Source: Lachnospiraceae bacterium M18-1 (GTDB taxonomy: Bacteria > Bacillota > Clostridia > Lachnospirales > Lachnospiraceae). Taken from it: a stretch of 41,729 nt of DNA. Position 1 is the first letter of the stretch. Every line of letters starts with the position of its first letter. The stretch lies in NCBI GenBank assembly GCA_000403295.2, contig KE159610.1, forward strand, positions 77,176 to 118,904. The letters are read 5' to 3'. A program made the position numbers and the translations under genes. The notes under the pieces are model-generated. The model worked only from the letters and a program-made list of their open reading frames with translations. It did not search any database and had not been told where the DNA came from. Of this stretch, positions 7,488 to 15,267 are shown in pieces.

Positions 7488-8463
7488 CGTCCGTATCCTC
7501 CTGCCTTGCAAGGGAAATCAGCCTGTGGCTGTTCTTGCGGCAAAAGTCATAGCGGATATGGTTTTCAAGCAGGAAGTCAAGGCGGTACTCGTTCATCCAT
7601 TTTGTTAAGACATTCGCCGCTGTCCCTGTTTCCCCTAGAGCGTCCAACAACTCTGTGGCTGTGCCAGTCCATTTCTCTTTGTCCTGCATGAAATTTACAA
7701 TCCGAAAAAGGATATCTGGTATTGCTTCTTTGGCAAGCTGTTCCTGCTCTTTCCGCTCCACCAGTTCCCAACTGCAATCACGGAAACGGAGCGTGAACTC
7801 CTGATAGGGCGTGTCCCTGCCCGTCACATACAGCTTTGCGGCATTGGATACACGGCTTTCCTGTTCCAGAACAAAGGTTGCGTCCGCACTCCCCGTCAAG
7901 CCTGTCGTGCCAGACACCTTATTGAACACATCGCTGTCATTCTGCTTTCGGATGTGGTGGACGACTACCACCGCCAGAGAGTGCCTGTCGGCAAAGTCTT
8001 TGATAAGGGAAATATCCCCATAATCACTGGCATAGGCGTTGTCTTTGGAAGAGGTACGGACTTTCTGCAAGGTGTCAATGACAATGAGCCTGCTGTCTGG
8101 ATATTCTTTCAAATAGTCCTCTAACTGCACGATAAGACCGTCTGGCAGCTTATCGCTCGCCACGGCAAAGTGAAGCCGCCCGCTTGCTTCGTCCGTTAAG
8201 CGAAACAGCCTGTCTTGTATGCGGCAGAATGTGTCCTCAAGGCAGAGGTAAAGCACATCGCCCTCCTGTGTGGGCATATCCCACAATGGGATTCCCTGCG
8301 ACACGCAGAGGCAGAGCTTTAACATGAGCCAGCTCTTGCCGATTTTCTGTGAGCCGCAAAACAGGATTAAGCCTGTGGGTATAAGACTATCCACCACAAA
8401 GGACGGCTTCTCAAGCGGCTCATAAAGGAGCGTGTCGGCGTTGACGGTCTGAAGCTTCTGCAT
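7423..8463 (-). CDS. repA: RepA-like hexameric helicase/ATPase (AAA_25, RecA fold)
   Basis: 346 aa with a Walker A at residues 37-45 (GSQKIGKSW), an LCLEDT motif near residue 75, Walker B RLIVIDTLQKV with Asp130, and VVVVHHIRKQ, the pattern of the RSF1010 RepA and primase-helicase family. It probably opens or unwinds the element's origin, giving the excised circle plasmid-like replication. The C-terminal 25 residues are Asp/Gly-rich and are simply the translation of the iterons, so the origin reaches into the gene. GAAAGGAGGAATCCC precedes the ATG. It lies downstream of the sigma-like genes and diverges from nothing; all are leftward. Confidence 0.85.
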   Translation of the reverse strand: MQKLQTVNADTLLYEPLEKPSFVVDSLIPTGLILFCGSQKIGKSWLMLKLCLCVSQGIPLWDMPTQEGDVLYLCLEDTFCRIQDRLFRLTDEASGRLHFAVASDKLPDGLIVQLEDYLKEYPDSRLIVIDTLQKVRTSSKDNAYASDYGDISLIKDFADRHSLAVVVVHHIRKQNDSDVFNKVSGTTGLTGSADATFVLEQESRVSNAAKLYVTGRDTPYQEFTLRFRDCSWELVERKEQEQLAKEAIPDILFRIVNFMQDKEKWTGTATELLDALGETGTAANVLTKWMNEYRLDFLLENHIRYDFCRKNSHRLISLARQEDTDGDGSDDGDGVFGIPPAAVTVT

Positions 8464-8530
8464 GGGATTCCTCCTTTCGGGCGGTGTCTTTGGTTTTGTT
8501 ACACATAAAAATAAACCTCCTTAAAAAGAT

Positions 8531-8617
8531 TTACTCCCACGAATAAATGAGAGTATGTAATGCCGCCAGTCCCACGCCAATCAAGAGCAGATTTCTTTTT
8601 CGGGCGGTAACGGTCAC
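8531..8617 (-). CDS. Very small membrane protein, 28 aa, coupled to the sigma-like gene
   Basis: The frame begins with GTG at 8615-8617, which overlaps the TGA of the sigma-like gene as GTGA. It encodes RKRNLLLIGVGLAALHTLIY, a positively charged start followed by one transmembrane segment, and ends SWE. No separate ribosome binding site is needed if translation is coupled. No family is known to me. A similar 27-aa basic/transmembrane protein lies after the Cna-B gene of the ICE. Confidence 0.4.
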   Translation of the reverse strand: MTVTARKRNLLLIGVGLAALHTLIYSWE

Positions 8618-9087
8618 GGTTGGAGATACTTCCTCATTTCTGCCTTGACCTTTTCCCTTGCAACAGAAACGGATTTCTGAATTGCGGAAGCGGTGCAATG
8701 CTCCATCTTACCGATTTGGTAAAAGTTGAAATCATACTCGTAGTAGAGCAGGAAACGCCGCCTTTGTATCTCTGGCAGTCGGGCGACCGCCTTATAGAAC
8801 ATTTCATTTCTTTCTTTTTCAATCATTCTTTCATCAAGCGTTTTAGGCACTCGCAACGCACGTCTGTAAAGGGTTTCATCCCATACCTCGTTAAATTCCC
8901 TGTGCCGCTGATTCCATTGTTGAAGATTCCTGTTCCTGCGTTCCATCTGCCGAAATTCAATGAATAACTGCTCTGACACTTCCAGCTCGTGATGTTCCCC
9001 CTGCCCGTCCTTAAAACTGATAGAATACCTTGTGCCGCTTTCGGCGGCTTCTTCTTTCAGCGTATATGTCTTTGCCCCGTATGCCAT
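8614..9087 (-). CDS. Sigma-70 region-4-like protein of mobile elements, 157 aa
   Basis: The C-terminal half has the features of sigma region 4: AVARLPEIQRRRFLLYYEYDFNFYQIGKMEHCTASAIQKSVSVAREK, i.e. a helix, an activation-dependent turn and a recognition helix. The N-terminal half (ISFKDGQGEHHELEVSEQLFIEFRQMERRNRN) is typical of such element-borne proteins. It probably acts as a transcription factor or sigma-like regulator of the inner element. GGAGG lies a few bases before the ATG in a TTTTTTTCGGGAGG leader. It lies 67 bp downstream of a related sigma-like gene, with a strong terminator in between. Confidence 0.75.
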   Translation of the reverse strand: MAYGAKTYTLKEEAAESGTRYSISFKDGQGEHHELEVSEQLFIEFRQMERRNRNLQQWNQRHREFNEVWDETLYRRALRVPKTLDERMIEKERNEMFYKAVARLPEIQRRRFLLYYEYDFNFYQIGKMEHCTASAIQKSVSVAREKVKAEMRKYLQP

Positions 9088-9101
9088 TTCCTTTCCTCCC
9101 G

Positions 9102-9138
9102 AAAAAAATTGAGTGAGAGGATTGCCCTCTCACCCAAT
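9102..9138 (-). terminator. Intrinsic terminator after the 147-aa sigma-like gene
   Basis: On the minus strand a 12- to 13-bp stem with arms ATTGGGTGAGAGG and CCTCTCACTCAAT (one mismatch) is followed by seven T. It ends transcripts from the 9154-9597 gene before the next gene's ribosome binding site. Confidence 0.8.
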
Positions 9139-9153
9139 AGCCCGTAGGGATGC

Positions 9154-9597
9154 TTAAATTTCCCCGAAAGGATAAAAAATAGGCTTTAATTTTTTACGGA
9201 GCCTTTCAAGGCGTTTATAGACCGCCCTTTCGGTAAGTCCTGCCATTGCCGCAATCTCCCTTGTGGAATACCCCTGCATTTTCAACAGGAGAATGAGCAG
9301 GGTATGCTTGTCCACCGTAAGCAATGCTTGATACAATTTCTCGTCCTCAATCTCGTCCAGTAAGTCCGCAACGGTATTCGGCTCTGCCTGCTGTTCGGTG
9401 TCCGCCATTCCCTCAAGGTATTCCCCGAAGTCGCTCGTCCATCGGTAAAACCGCCTGTTGGAATTAAAGTCTGCCCTGTCCTCTATGCGGATTTGCTCAA
9501 TGACCGCTTCATCAACGCCGCACTCCCGCAGCACCTTTTCCTCGGCTTCTTTCCAGATACGCCACTTCCTGTCCTCTCGTCCGTGGTTATATGCCAT
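9154..9597 (-). CDS. Sigma-70 region-4-like regulator, 147 aa
   Basis: The end of the protein has ALLTVDKHTLLILLLKMQGYSTREIAAMAGLTERAVYKRLERLRKKLK, a clear region-4-type helix-turn-helix with the conserved YSTREIAxxxGLTExAVxKRL pattern. The front (KWRIWKEAEEKVLRECGVDEAVIEQIRIEDRADFNSNRRFYRWTSD) is common in Tn4451-like elements. A role in switching recombinase or mobilization genes is plausible but not shown. The ATG follows AGGAAATAAGAA. It is separated from the next gene by a strong terminator, so the two sigma-like genes are probably under different control. Confidence 0.8.
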   Translation of the reverse strand: MAYNHGREDRKWRIWKEAEEKVLRECGVDEAVIEQIRIEDRADFNSNRRFYRWTSDFGEYLEGMADTEQQAEPNTVADLLDEIEDEKLYQALLTVDKHTLLILLLKMQGYSTREIAAMAGLTERAVYKRLERLRKKLKPIFYPFGEI

Positions 9598-10199
9598 TTC
9601 TTATTTCCTCCAATCCGAATTTTTGAAAATGTAAAAATCCAGATTGGAAAGGCGGCGAACGACAGCCAACAGCGGAAACAGCCCTGCGGCACATTCCGAT
9701 AAAAAACGACAAAAGAAAAACCGCAAAGGCTCTGTGACCTTTACGGTTGTAGGAGATACATATTCTGTTAAGTGGAGATTCTACTTCTGGTTTCATGGTG
9801 AGAAGTAGCGTTGCATAAGCAGGAATTTTTTTAACTGGCTTCCTGCCAATCCCCGATATGCTATGTATAAGTCAAATCTGCGTTGCATGAGCAGATAGAT
9901 TACCTCCCGAAAAAAGAACATAAAAAAACCCTCCAAACTTTAAAACAGGTCTGGAGAGTGTCTGTTAAGTCTTTTCGGGCATAGCAATACCGCCCACCAT
10001 AACGCCGTTTTTTTATATGGTAGGCGTTTGCCTTAAAACCTTATGAAATGAAACAGAACCGATAAACTGTGATTTTTATTCCACATGTTTATCGGCTCTA
10101 CATCTATGCGTCTGGCTCTTTAATGATATATTTACCTGCCCGATAGATAGGAATTTAACTTTTTCTTTACAAAAAAGTTCAAATATATCAGCTAGTAAC
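9598..10199. other. 602-bp region without a firm gene: short frames, terminator and repeats
   Basis: Three weak frames lie here. On minus, 9793-9888 encodes 31 aa (MQRRFDLYIAYRGLAGSQL) after a CGGGAGG site and overlaps by ATGA a 69-aa frame (9587-9796) running into the sigma-like gene. On plus, 9644-9808 has 54 codons ending GSVTFTVVGDTYSVKWRFYF but no ATG. I cannot decide between them. GCGTTGCATRAGCAG occurs at 9808 and 9880. A terminator for the XRE gene lies at 9922-9957 (arms ACTCTCCAGAC and GTTTGGAGGGT, then T7). Stem-loops also lie at 9991-10026 and about 10052-10097. Confidence 0.5.
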
Positions 10200-10673
10200 T
10201 TATTTCAATTTAATTTCCACTTTGTAATATTTCAAAAAATATGGCACAAACAAAAGAGCCCCTACTATCAAAATCACCCAACCAATATATGTTCCTTGAT
10301 TTTCAGGATAAAAATAATTTATAGCTAAATGAACTGGACATAGAATAATTGCAATCACTCCCCATAAAATTTCCAATTTTCTTTTCATCTTGTTTGCTTG
10401 CTCTTTTTGTTTCTGTAATTCCACCAAATTTTGTTCTGCTTTTTTTTGATAATTTTCCATTATAATCCTTTCTCCCGATAACAATTCGTTTACATTTATT
10501 CCAAGAATGTCACATAGCTCCATCATTATTGATACATCTGGACAGCTTTTTCCTGTTTCCCATTTTGAAACAGCCCTATTACTAATATTAAGCTTTTCTG
10601 CCAGCTGTAACTGAGTAAGATTTTTTTCTTTACGACATTCAGCAATAAATTTTCCAATTTTTTCTTGATTCAT
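10200..10673 (-). CDS. XRE-family repressor with C-terminal membrane anchor
   Basis: 157 aa. Residues 1-60 form an XRE/Cro helix-turn-helix (IGKFIAECRKEKNLTQLQLAEKLNISNRAVSKWETG). A charged linker follows, then two hydrophobic segments (LEILWGVIAIILCPVHLAINYF and GWVILIVGALLFVPYFLKYY), so it should be a DNA-binding protein held at the membrane. This type is common as a stand-alone regulator in Firmicutes. The gene is much richer in A and T than the rest of the inner element, and its flanks are as well, which suggests that it was acquired as cargo. Its targets cannot be seen; self-regulation is likely. TAGGAGGTAAGAA precedes the ATG. Confidence 0.85.
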   Translation of the reverse strand: MNQEKIGKFIAECRKEKNLTQLQLAEKLNISNRAVSKWETGKSCPDVSIMMELCDILGINVNELLSGERIIMENYQKKAEQNLVELQKQKEQANKMKRKLEILWGVIAIILCPVHLAINYFYPENQGTYIGWVILIVGALLFVPYFLKYYKVEIKLK

Positions 10674-11016
10674 TTCTTACCTCCTAGTTTTATCATACAT
10701 AATAAGCATTTTTTTGAAAGGAACTATTGGTTGATTCTCTAATTCAACCATCAGTTGACTACTACATCGAATAGTTAATGCTAGCTATCCGTTATCTTTT
10801 TTCGCCTACAGTTTTTTATCAAACATTTCAACATGATATTTTAACCGCATAATTTCATTATTTATCTGTCGGCATTAATAATCACCTGTAACATTTCTTT
10901 CTTTATGTTCAATAGTCTGAATATCCATTTAACACCTCCAGCACAATTATAGACACTTATGCTGCCTTTCTCAAGATTCTAATATGAAAGGTACGAATAC
11001 AGACACTAAGATTCCA
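10674..11016. other. AT-rich gap between XRE gene and tnpV terminator
   Basis: 343 bp with no gene that I can support. It contains the XRE promoter region (a TATGAT-like -10 on the minus strand near 10690-10697). The A+T content matches the XRE gene, so both may have arrived together. Confidence 0.5.
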
Positions 11017-11050
11017 GAAAAAAGCGACAGAAATTTAACCCTCTGTCGCT
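11017..11050 (-). terminator. Intrinsic terminator of tnpV in the inner element
   Basis: On the minus strand a perfect 9-bp stem AGCGACAGA / TCTGTCGCT with a 10-nt loop is followed by TTTTTT. It begins 7 nt after the tnpV stop. Confidence 0.9.
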
Positions 11051-11057
11051 GTATTGC

Positions 11058-11432
11058 CTATGTGTAAATAATTTCCTCATTCACAATCTCCCTCGCACAA
11101 GCCCTTATATTATTCATTCTTCCTATCCATTCTAAGGCATTTTCTTCCTTTAGGCGTTCCGTTATGCCCTGTGCTTGTTTCATGCCCTCTATGAGCCTTT
11201 CAAAGCGTTCCTGTGCCTGTCTGTCGATGTCGGCAAGGTATGTATTCAGCCTACCGCTTGTGAGAAGATTGGTGTACGTAACCTTACGGTACTGCTTCAG
11301 ATAGTCTAAGTGCCGCTGTCCCCATATGCCTATGGGTTGTTCTTCTTCGGCGGGTACAGTTAAGCACGGTATTAAGTAATCTCCTTGCCGCTCGTATTTG
11401 CCACCCAGTTCCTCAAATAATGATTTTGCCAT
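11058..11432 (-). CDS. tnpV: TnpV, transposon-encoded protein (inner-element copy)
   Basis: 124 aa with the TnpV signature: GDYLIPCLTVPAEEEQPIGIWGQRHLDYLKQYRKVTYTNLLTSGRLNTYLADIDRQA, then ERLKEENALEWIGRMNNIRACAREIVNEEIIY. It is closely similar in layout to the TnpV nested in the ICE gene at 20839-21192 (shared DYLIP, HxDYL, VTYxNLLTxGRLNxxL, WxGxMNNIR, EEI/LSELIY). TnpV proteins accompany Tn4451-type elements and their function is unknown. The gene is the last feature before the 5'-side edge of the inner element and has its own GGAGGTAAC site and terminator. Confidence 0.9.
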   Translation of the reverse strand: MAKSLFEELGGKYERQGDYLIPCLTVPAEEEQPIGIWGQRHLDYLKQYRKVTYTNLLTSGRLNTYLADIDRQAQERFERLIEGMKQAQGITERLKEENALEWIGRMNNIRACAREIVNEEIIYT

Positions 11433-11488
11433 TGTCTGTTACCTCCACATTCTTTTTTATTTTGAATGTCCGCAAAATCCGTTCTACT

Positions 11489-12494
11489 CATGATGGCTTC
11501 CACGGGCAATCCAGATTATGAATCGCAATGAGCCTGTCTTGACAGTTCGTGCCTGCACCCATTTTCTGGGTAGAGCCGAACAGCACACGCACTTCACCGC
11601 TTCTAACCTTTGCAAACATTTCTTTTTTTTGTGCATCAGTAGTCGCTTCATGGATAAAACGCACCTGTTCCGCAGGGATTCCACGCTGTATGAGTTTCTT
11701 CCTCATGTCATCATAGACATTATCAAACTGGTTGGGTAGCATTGCAAAAACATTTTCACTGACTTCCTGCGTTTCTATTATCTTTTTATTGGTCGGTGTC
11801 GATAAATCACAAAAGACGAGCTGTGCCGCTTTTGTGTCGGCGTGTCCCTCCCAGATGCGGTACACATTGTCCACGCAGGCGTTGACTTTGCTGTTCGGGT
11901 CGTCTGGCAGCATTGGGTCAATCAATCTCTGGTCGAGTGCCAGTTTCCGCCCGTCATTCGTGATTTTGAGCATATTGTCAGATTGTGGCTTTACAAGCCT
12001 AGCCCTTACTTTCTCTGCCCGTTTCGCAAGCCCCGCCACCATTTCCGTCTGGATTTGGCTCGGCTTGGTCTTGATGTTGTGGTAATTGACCTTTGGCACG
12101 GGGAGCTTTAGCATATCGGCGGTCTGGATGTCCGCAACCTCACGGAACATCTGCATCAGTTCTGGCAGATTATAAAACTTCGCAAACCTCGTCTTTGCTC
12201 GGTAATTCGTCCCCTCTGGGGCAAGTTCCAGAGCCGTGACCGTTTCGCCGAACGTGGAAGCCCAACTGTCAAAATGCTGCAACCCGTTCCTTGCGAGGGT
12301 GTCATACTGCAAGTACCTCTGCACGGAGTACATCTCGACCATCGAGTTTGAGATGGGAGTCCCCGTTGCGAAAACCACGCCACGGTTTCCCGTGATTTCG
12401 TCCAGATAGCGGCATTTCATAAAGAGGTCGGAGCTTTTCTGGGCTTCGGTCTGGGCGATGCCGCCCACGTTACGCATCTTTGTAAAGAGGTAGA
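11489..12494 (-). CDS. Methylase/helicase gene, second segment: helicase middle part
   Basis: This segment lies between the group II intron and the inner element. It begins in phase with TC TAC CTC TTT ACA AAG, giving LYLFTKMRNVGGIAQTEAQKSS after splicing. It contains helicase motif III (GVVFATGTPISNSMVEMYSVQRYLQ) and motif V (GEVRVLFGSTQKMGAGTNCQDRLIAIHNLDCPWKPS). There it meets the inner element, whose first bases add a stop codon. The Met at 12477 that gene finders would choose is an internal Met, not a start. No other reading is needed: the protein sequence joins precisely to the segments on both sides. Confidence 0.9.
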
Positions 12495-15267
12495 ATAGCG
12501 ATAGGTAAGGCTTTGAAGTTATCTCCGCCTTTTCCCCCGCTCCACACCGGGCATGCGGCTTTCACCGCACCCGGCGTTCCATCAGACCAACTTACTACCC
12601 TCCATCGGGGTTCAACACTCTATGCCCTCACGGTACATATCGTGCTTACAAATTTCACATATTTTTGTACTTCTGAATCTTCTTTAATACCTTTTCGTCT
12701 ATATCTGGCGGTATCGCACCATTGTTGACCATTCGGTAACAGTCATTGCATAGCCATATGAGATTTTGCACTTTATTCACTTTCTCCAGCGGAAGTTCCC
12801 TTTTAACGTGGTAACAAAACTTCTTGTCGTCTAAAAACAGCGGCTTCTTACAGCATTTACACTTGCCTTTGTCCCTGTTGTACGCATATTCCCTGTTCAT
12901 GAAGTATTCAAAATTGAACACCGTCTTTGCGTAGACCGATAGCTGTATATCCCTTGCGGTATTCACGGACGGTCTGTCGCATGGGAGAGGCTTGCTTTTG
13001 TTACGGTAGTAACTGTGAATCCGCCTGCCCTCCTCCGTGTAGGGTGTCATACGCTGGTCAAATGGTCTGGTTTCATATTTGCTGTGCGTAATAAACGCCA
13101 TAGTGATTCCGAACCATTCACCCTCTATCGGGACAGCAAATGTCTTGCTTTTATACCCCTCATGCCTGTGCGGGAGATTACAAAGCTTTTCCAATGGTAT
13201 CTGATACTTGTTGTAATGCTTTGGAAATCTCCTTTTCCATATCGCCAGTGCTGTGTTGTTGATTCTCCTGTCAATGGCATGGAACGCATGGGAACATATC
13301 GAGGGTTGCAGGTATTGCGCCAATCCTACTATCATGGAATTGACACGCTGTATCTGTGCCGCTTGTACGCTCCTTTCTGTGATTTCCCCTATCACACGGA
13401 CTTCATCAGCTATCTTCTGAATCTTTTCTTTCAGCCGTTCCATATCTGGCAATGGTTTCCCTACCAGATTTTCCGTCCATGTTTTCGGGTCTGGGGTTTT
13501 CCGCTTTCTCTCCGCTTTGACCACAAAACCGAGGAAGTGTATTCCCTCCGTCCTAAGGTCTGTTACAAACGTCTTTTCCCGTGACAGTTCCAGTTTCATT
13601 TTGTTCTTGAAATATTTTGTGAGCATACGTTTCAGCCTGTATGCTTCCTGCTCCGTTGACGTGAGGATTACCCAGTCATCGGCAAAACGGAAGTTGTACT
13701 TTGGGGTTACGCCAGACCATTTCAGCCGCCGTGTGTCATTACACTTATGCTTGCATTGCCTGTGCGGTTCCATATACATTCTCCCTACAAACCAGTCAAA
13801 ATCATTCAGATACACATTTGACAGCAATGGCGATAAAATCCCTCCCTGCATTGTGCCGAGTTTCGTATCGTTCAGCATTCGGCTTTCGATATACCCAGCT
13901 TTTAACATCTGCTGTATCATCTTGATTACCCTTTTGTCATGGATTCCAATTCGCCATATCTTCTTTAACAGGATTCTGTGGTCGATATTGTCAAAACAGC
14001 CCTTGATGTCTCCCTCAACCGCCCATACTGGCTGGTCTGGGGAACGTGTTGCAGAATTTATCACGTTTATAATGTCACGTATTGCGTGTTTCTGTGCCCT
14101 GTATGGGCGGAAACCGTAGCTGTGCGGATAAAATTTTGCTTCACATATCGGCTCTATGATTATCCTCACACATTCCTGTATGATTCTCTCCAACACTGTT
14201 GGAATACCTAGTGGGCGCAGTTTTCCATTCTTTTTCGGGATATATACCCGTCTTGCAGGCTTTGGTCTGTAATTACTGAAGCTGTCTCTTATCAGTGCAA
14301 TCAATTCTTCTCTTGGCATTTGCAGATATTTATCCATTTTCGCCTGGTCAACGCCAGCCGTCTTACTGCCTTTGTTAGACTTGATGTTATGGATTGCGGT
14401 CACTATGGTCACTTCATTCACCATAGCTTCTACAAGACCTGTGAAAGCGATTCCCTCTTTTGATTTCTCATAGAGAAAATCTAAGGTCTGCTTCATTTCC
14501 GCTTCTGTTGAAAATCTGACGTTCAAATGCACAAGGCTATCACCTCGCAGTTCGTCACCCGTATTTCAGGGAGTTATTATCTTCTTTGTTTTGTGAAATT
14601 TGTAAATTGGTCTGACTAGTCCCCTTCGCCGTGGGCATTTCAGCCCGTGTGACTGGCTTGTTCCAATCTCAGACTACTATGAGACTGCTGACTGCCTGTA
14701 TCTTCGTCGCCCTGCACGGCTCCAACACAGGCTCTCAAACGTTCCTAAATCTCTATCCTTTTGCAGATTTAACTGCTTAAAGACCTTAGGTCGCTACCTT
14801 ACACCGTAGGGACAAATACACTTTGAATCATAGTTGCCGTGTATTCTGCACGGTATTCCACCCATGCAGGAATGTACCGAAAAACCAGCGACACATTCTT
14901 CCCTAATCTTTCACCCTTTCGGATGCCGTTCACTCTTACGATGCTGCATAGCTTATTCTGCGTGTAACCATAGTCTTCGGAAGACCGCACTATATATTCC
15001 GTATCCATAAGGACTTAGGACATCAAGTTACGACTTCTTCACGCTTTATACGTGGGCGGATACAGCCGCCTCGCATAGTGAAGTATTATCCCGCACACCG
15101 CCTACGGCTTTGATATGCCATCATCGGCGTTGATTCCGTGTGGCAAGGGTACTTCCCCCTTGATTTCGAGATTTAAGTTCTGACAGCTCATTCTTATTTC
15201 TAAGTGATTTCTGCCGGTCGTTTTCGGTCAGTTTATCAGACTTCCCTTGTGCGACAACGTTTCGCAC
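12495..15267 (-). mobile_element. Group II intron, 2773 bp, in the methylase/helicase gene
   Basis: On the minus strand the 5' edge is exon ...AAAAATC followed by GTGCGAAACG, the GUGYG start of group II introns, and the 3' edge is ...CGCTAT followed by exon TCTACCTC, giving the expected AY end. Joining the exons restores KNLYLFTKM without a frame change. Near the 3' end, at 12538-12580, is a domain V-like hairpin with arms around GGTGCGGTGAAAGCCGCAT. The intron encodes its own maturase. It lies in a conserved essential box of an ICE gene, so active splicing would be required for the helicase to work. Confidence 0.92.
12655..14532 (-). CDS. ltrA: Group II intron maturase / reverse transcriptase (LtrA-like)
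   Basis: 625 aa. Reverse transcriptase domain: RVYIPKKNGKLRPLGIPTVLERIIQ, KADGCFDN-type WAVEGDIKGCFDNIDH, GTMQGGILSPLLSN and the catalytic FRFADDWVIL near residue 280 (F in place of the usual Y). A maturase domain follows, and a C-terminal HNH-type endonuclease region with KCKCCKKP and YHVKRELP...NLIWLCNDCYR. This is the complete set for splicing and retrohoming. The start is GTG at 14530-14532 with GAGGTGAT upstream. Promoter is likely that of the host gene. All catalytic residues are present, so the intron may still be mobile. Confidence 0.95.
   Translation of the reverse strand: MHLNVRFSTEAEMKQTLDFLYEKSKEGIAFTGLVEAMVNEVTIVTAIHNIKSNKGSKTAGVDQAKMDKYLQMPREELIALIRDSFSNYRPKPARRVYIPKKNGKLRPLGIPTVLERIIQECVRIIIEPICEAKFYPHSYGFRPYRAQKHAIRDIINVINSATRSPDQPVWAVEGDIKGCFDNIDHRILLKKIWRIGIHDKRVIKMIQQMLKAGYIESRMLNDTKLGTMQGGILSPLLSNVYLNDFDWFVGRMYMEPHRQCKHKCNDTRRLKWSGVTPKYNFRFADDWVILTSTEQEAYRLKRMLTKYFKNKMKLELSREKTFVTDLRTEGIHFLGFVVKAERKRKTPDPKTWTENLVGKPLPDMERLKEKIQKIADEVRVIGEITERSVQAAQIQRVNSMIVGLAQYLQPSICSHAFHAIDRRINNTALAIWKRRFPKHYNKYQIPLEKLCNLPHRHEGYKSKTFAVPIEGEWFGITMAFITHSKYETRPFDQRMTPYTEEGRRIHSYYRNKSKPLPCDRPSVNTARDIQLSVYAKTVFNFEYFMNREYAYNRDKGKCKCCKKPLFLDDKKFCYHVKRELPLEKVNKVQNLIWLCNDCYRMVNNGAIPPDIDEKVLKKIQKYKNM

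Larger units (their letters stand above)
2671..11490 (-). mobile_element. Integrative mobilizable element inserted in the ICE helicase gene
   Basis: An 8.8-kb unit whose two edges interrupt one helicase motif. On the 5' side the frame reads DCPWKPS and then hits a stop (11488-11490). On the 3' side it resumes with LEQRQGRIERQGN (2669 downward). Aligning the two edges leaves TG as the only dinucleotide shared in register, consistent with a serine recombinase core; joining there keeps the frame. Inside are recombinase, TnpW-like and YdbC-like small proteins, ParB, MobV relaxase, iterons, RepA-like ATPase, two sigma-like proteins, XRE regulator and TnpV. It has a relaxase but no secretion machinery, so it should need the host ICE or another element for transfer. 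Edges are accurate to about 3 nt. Confidence 0.85.

Noticed and set aside
6990..7490. A CRISPR array
   Set aside because: The repeats are 8-bp iterons in opposed clusters with irregular spacing and no cas gene.
11488..12477. A separate 329-aa helicase gene
   Set aside because: Both ends are cut at the intron and the inner element; the sequence continues in frame in the neighbouring segments.
13015..14211. Several rightward ORFs of 74-200 aa opposite the maturase gene
   Set aside because: They are antisense reads of conserved reverse transcriptase codons and show no domain or ribosome binding site.
14799..15008. A 69-aa gene at the 5' end of the intron
   Set aside because: It lies within the structured RNA domain I of the group II intron.
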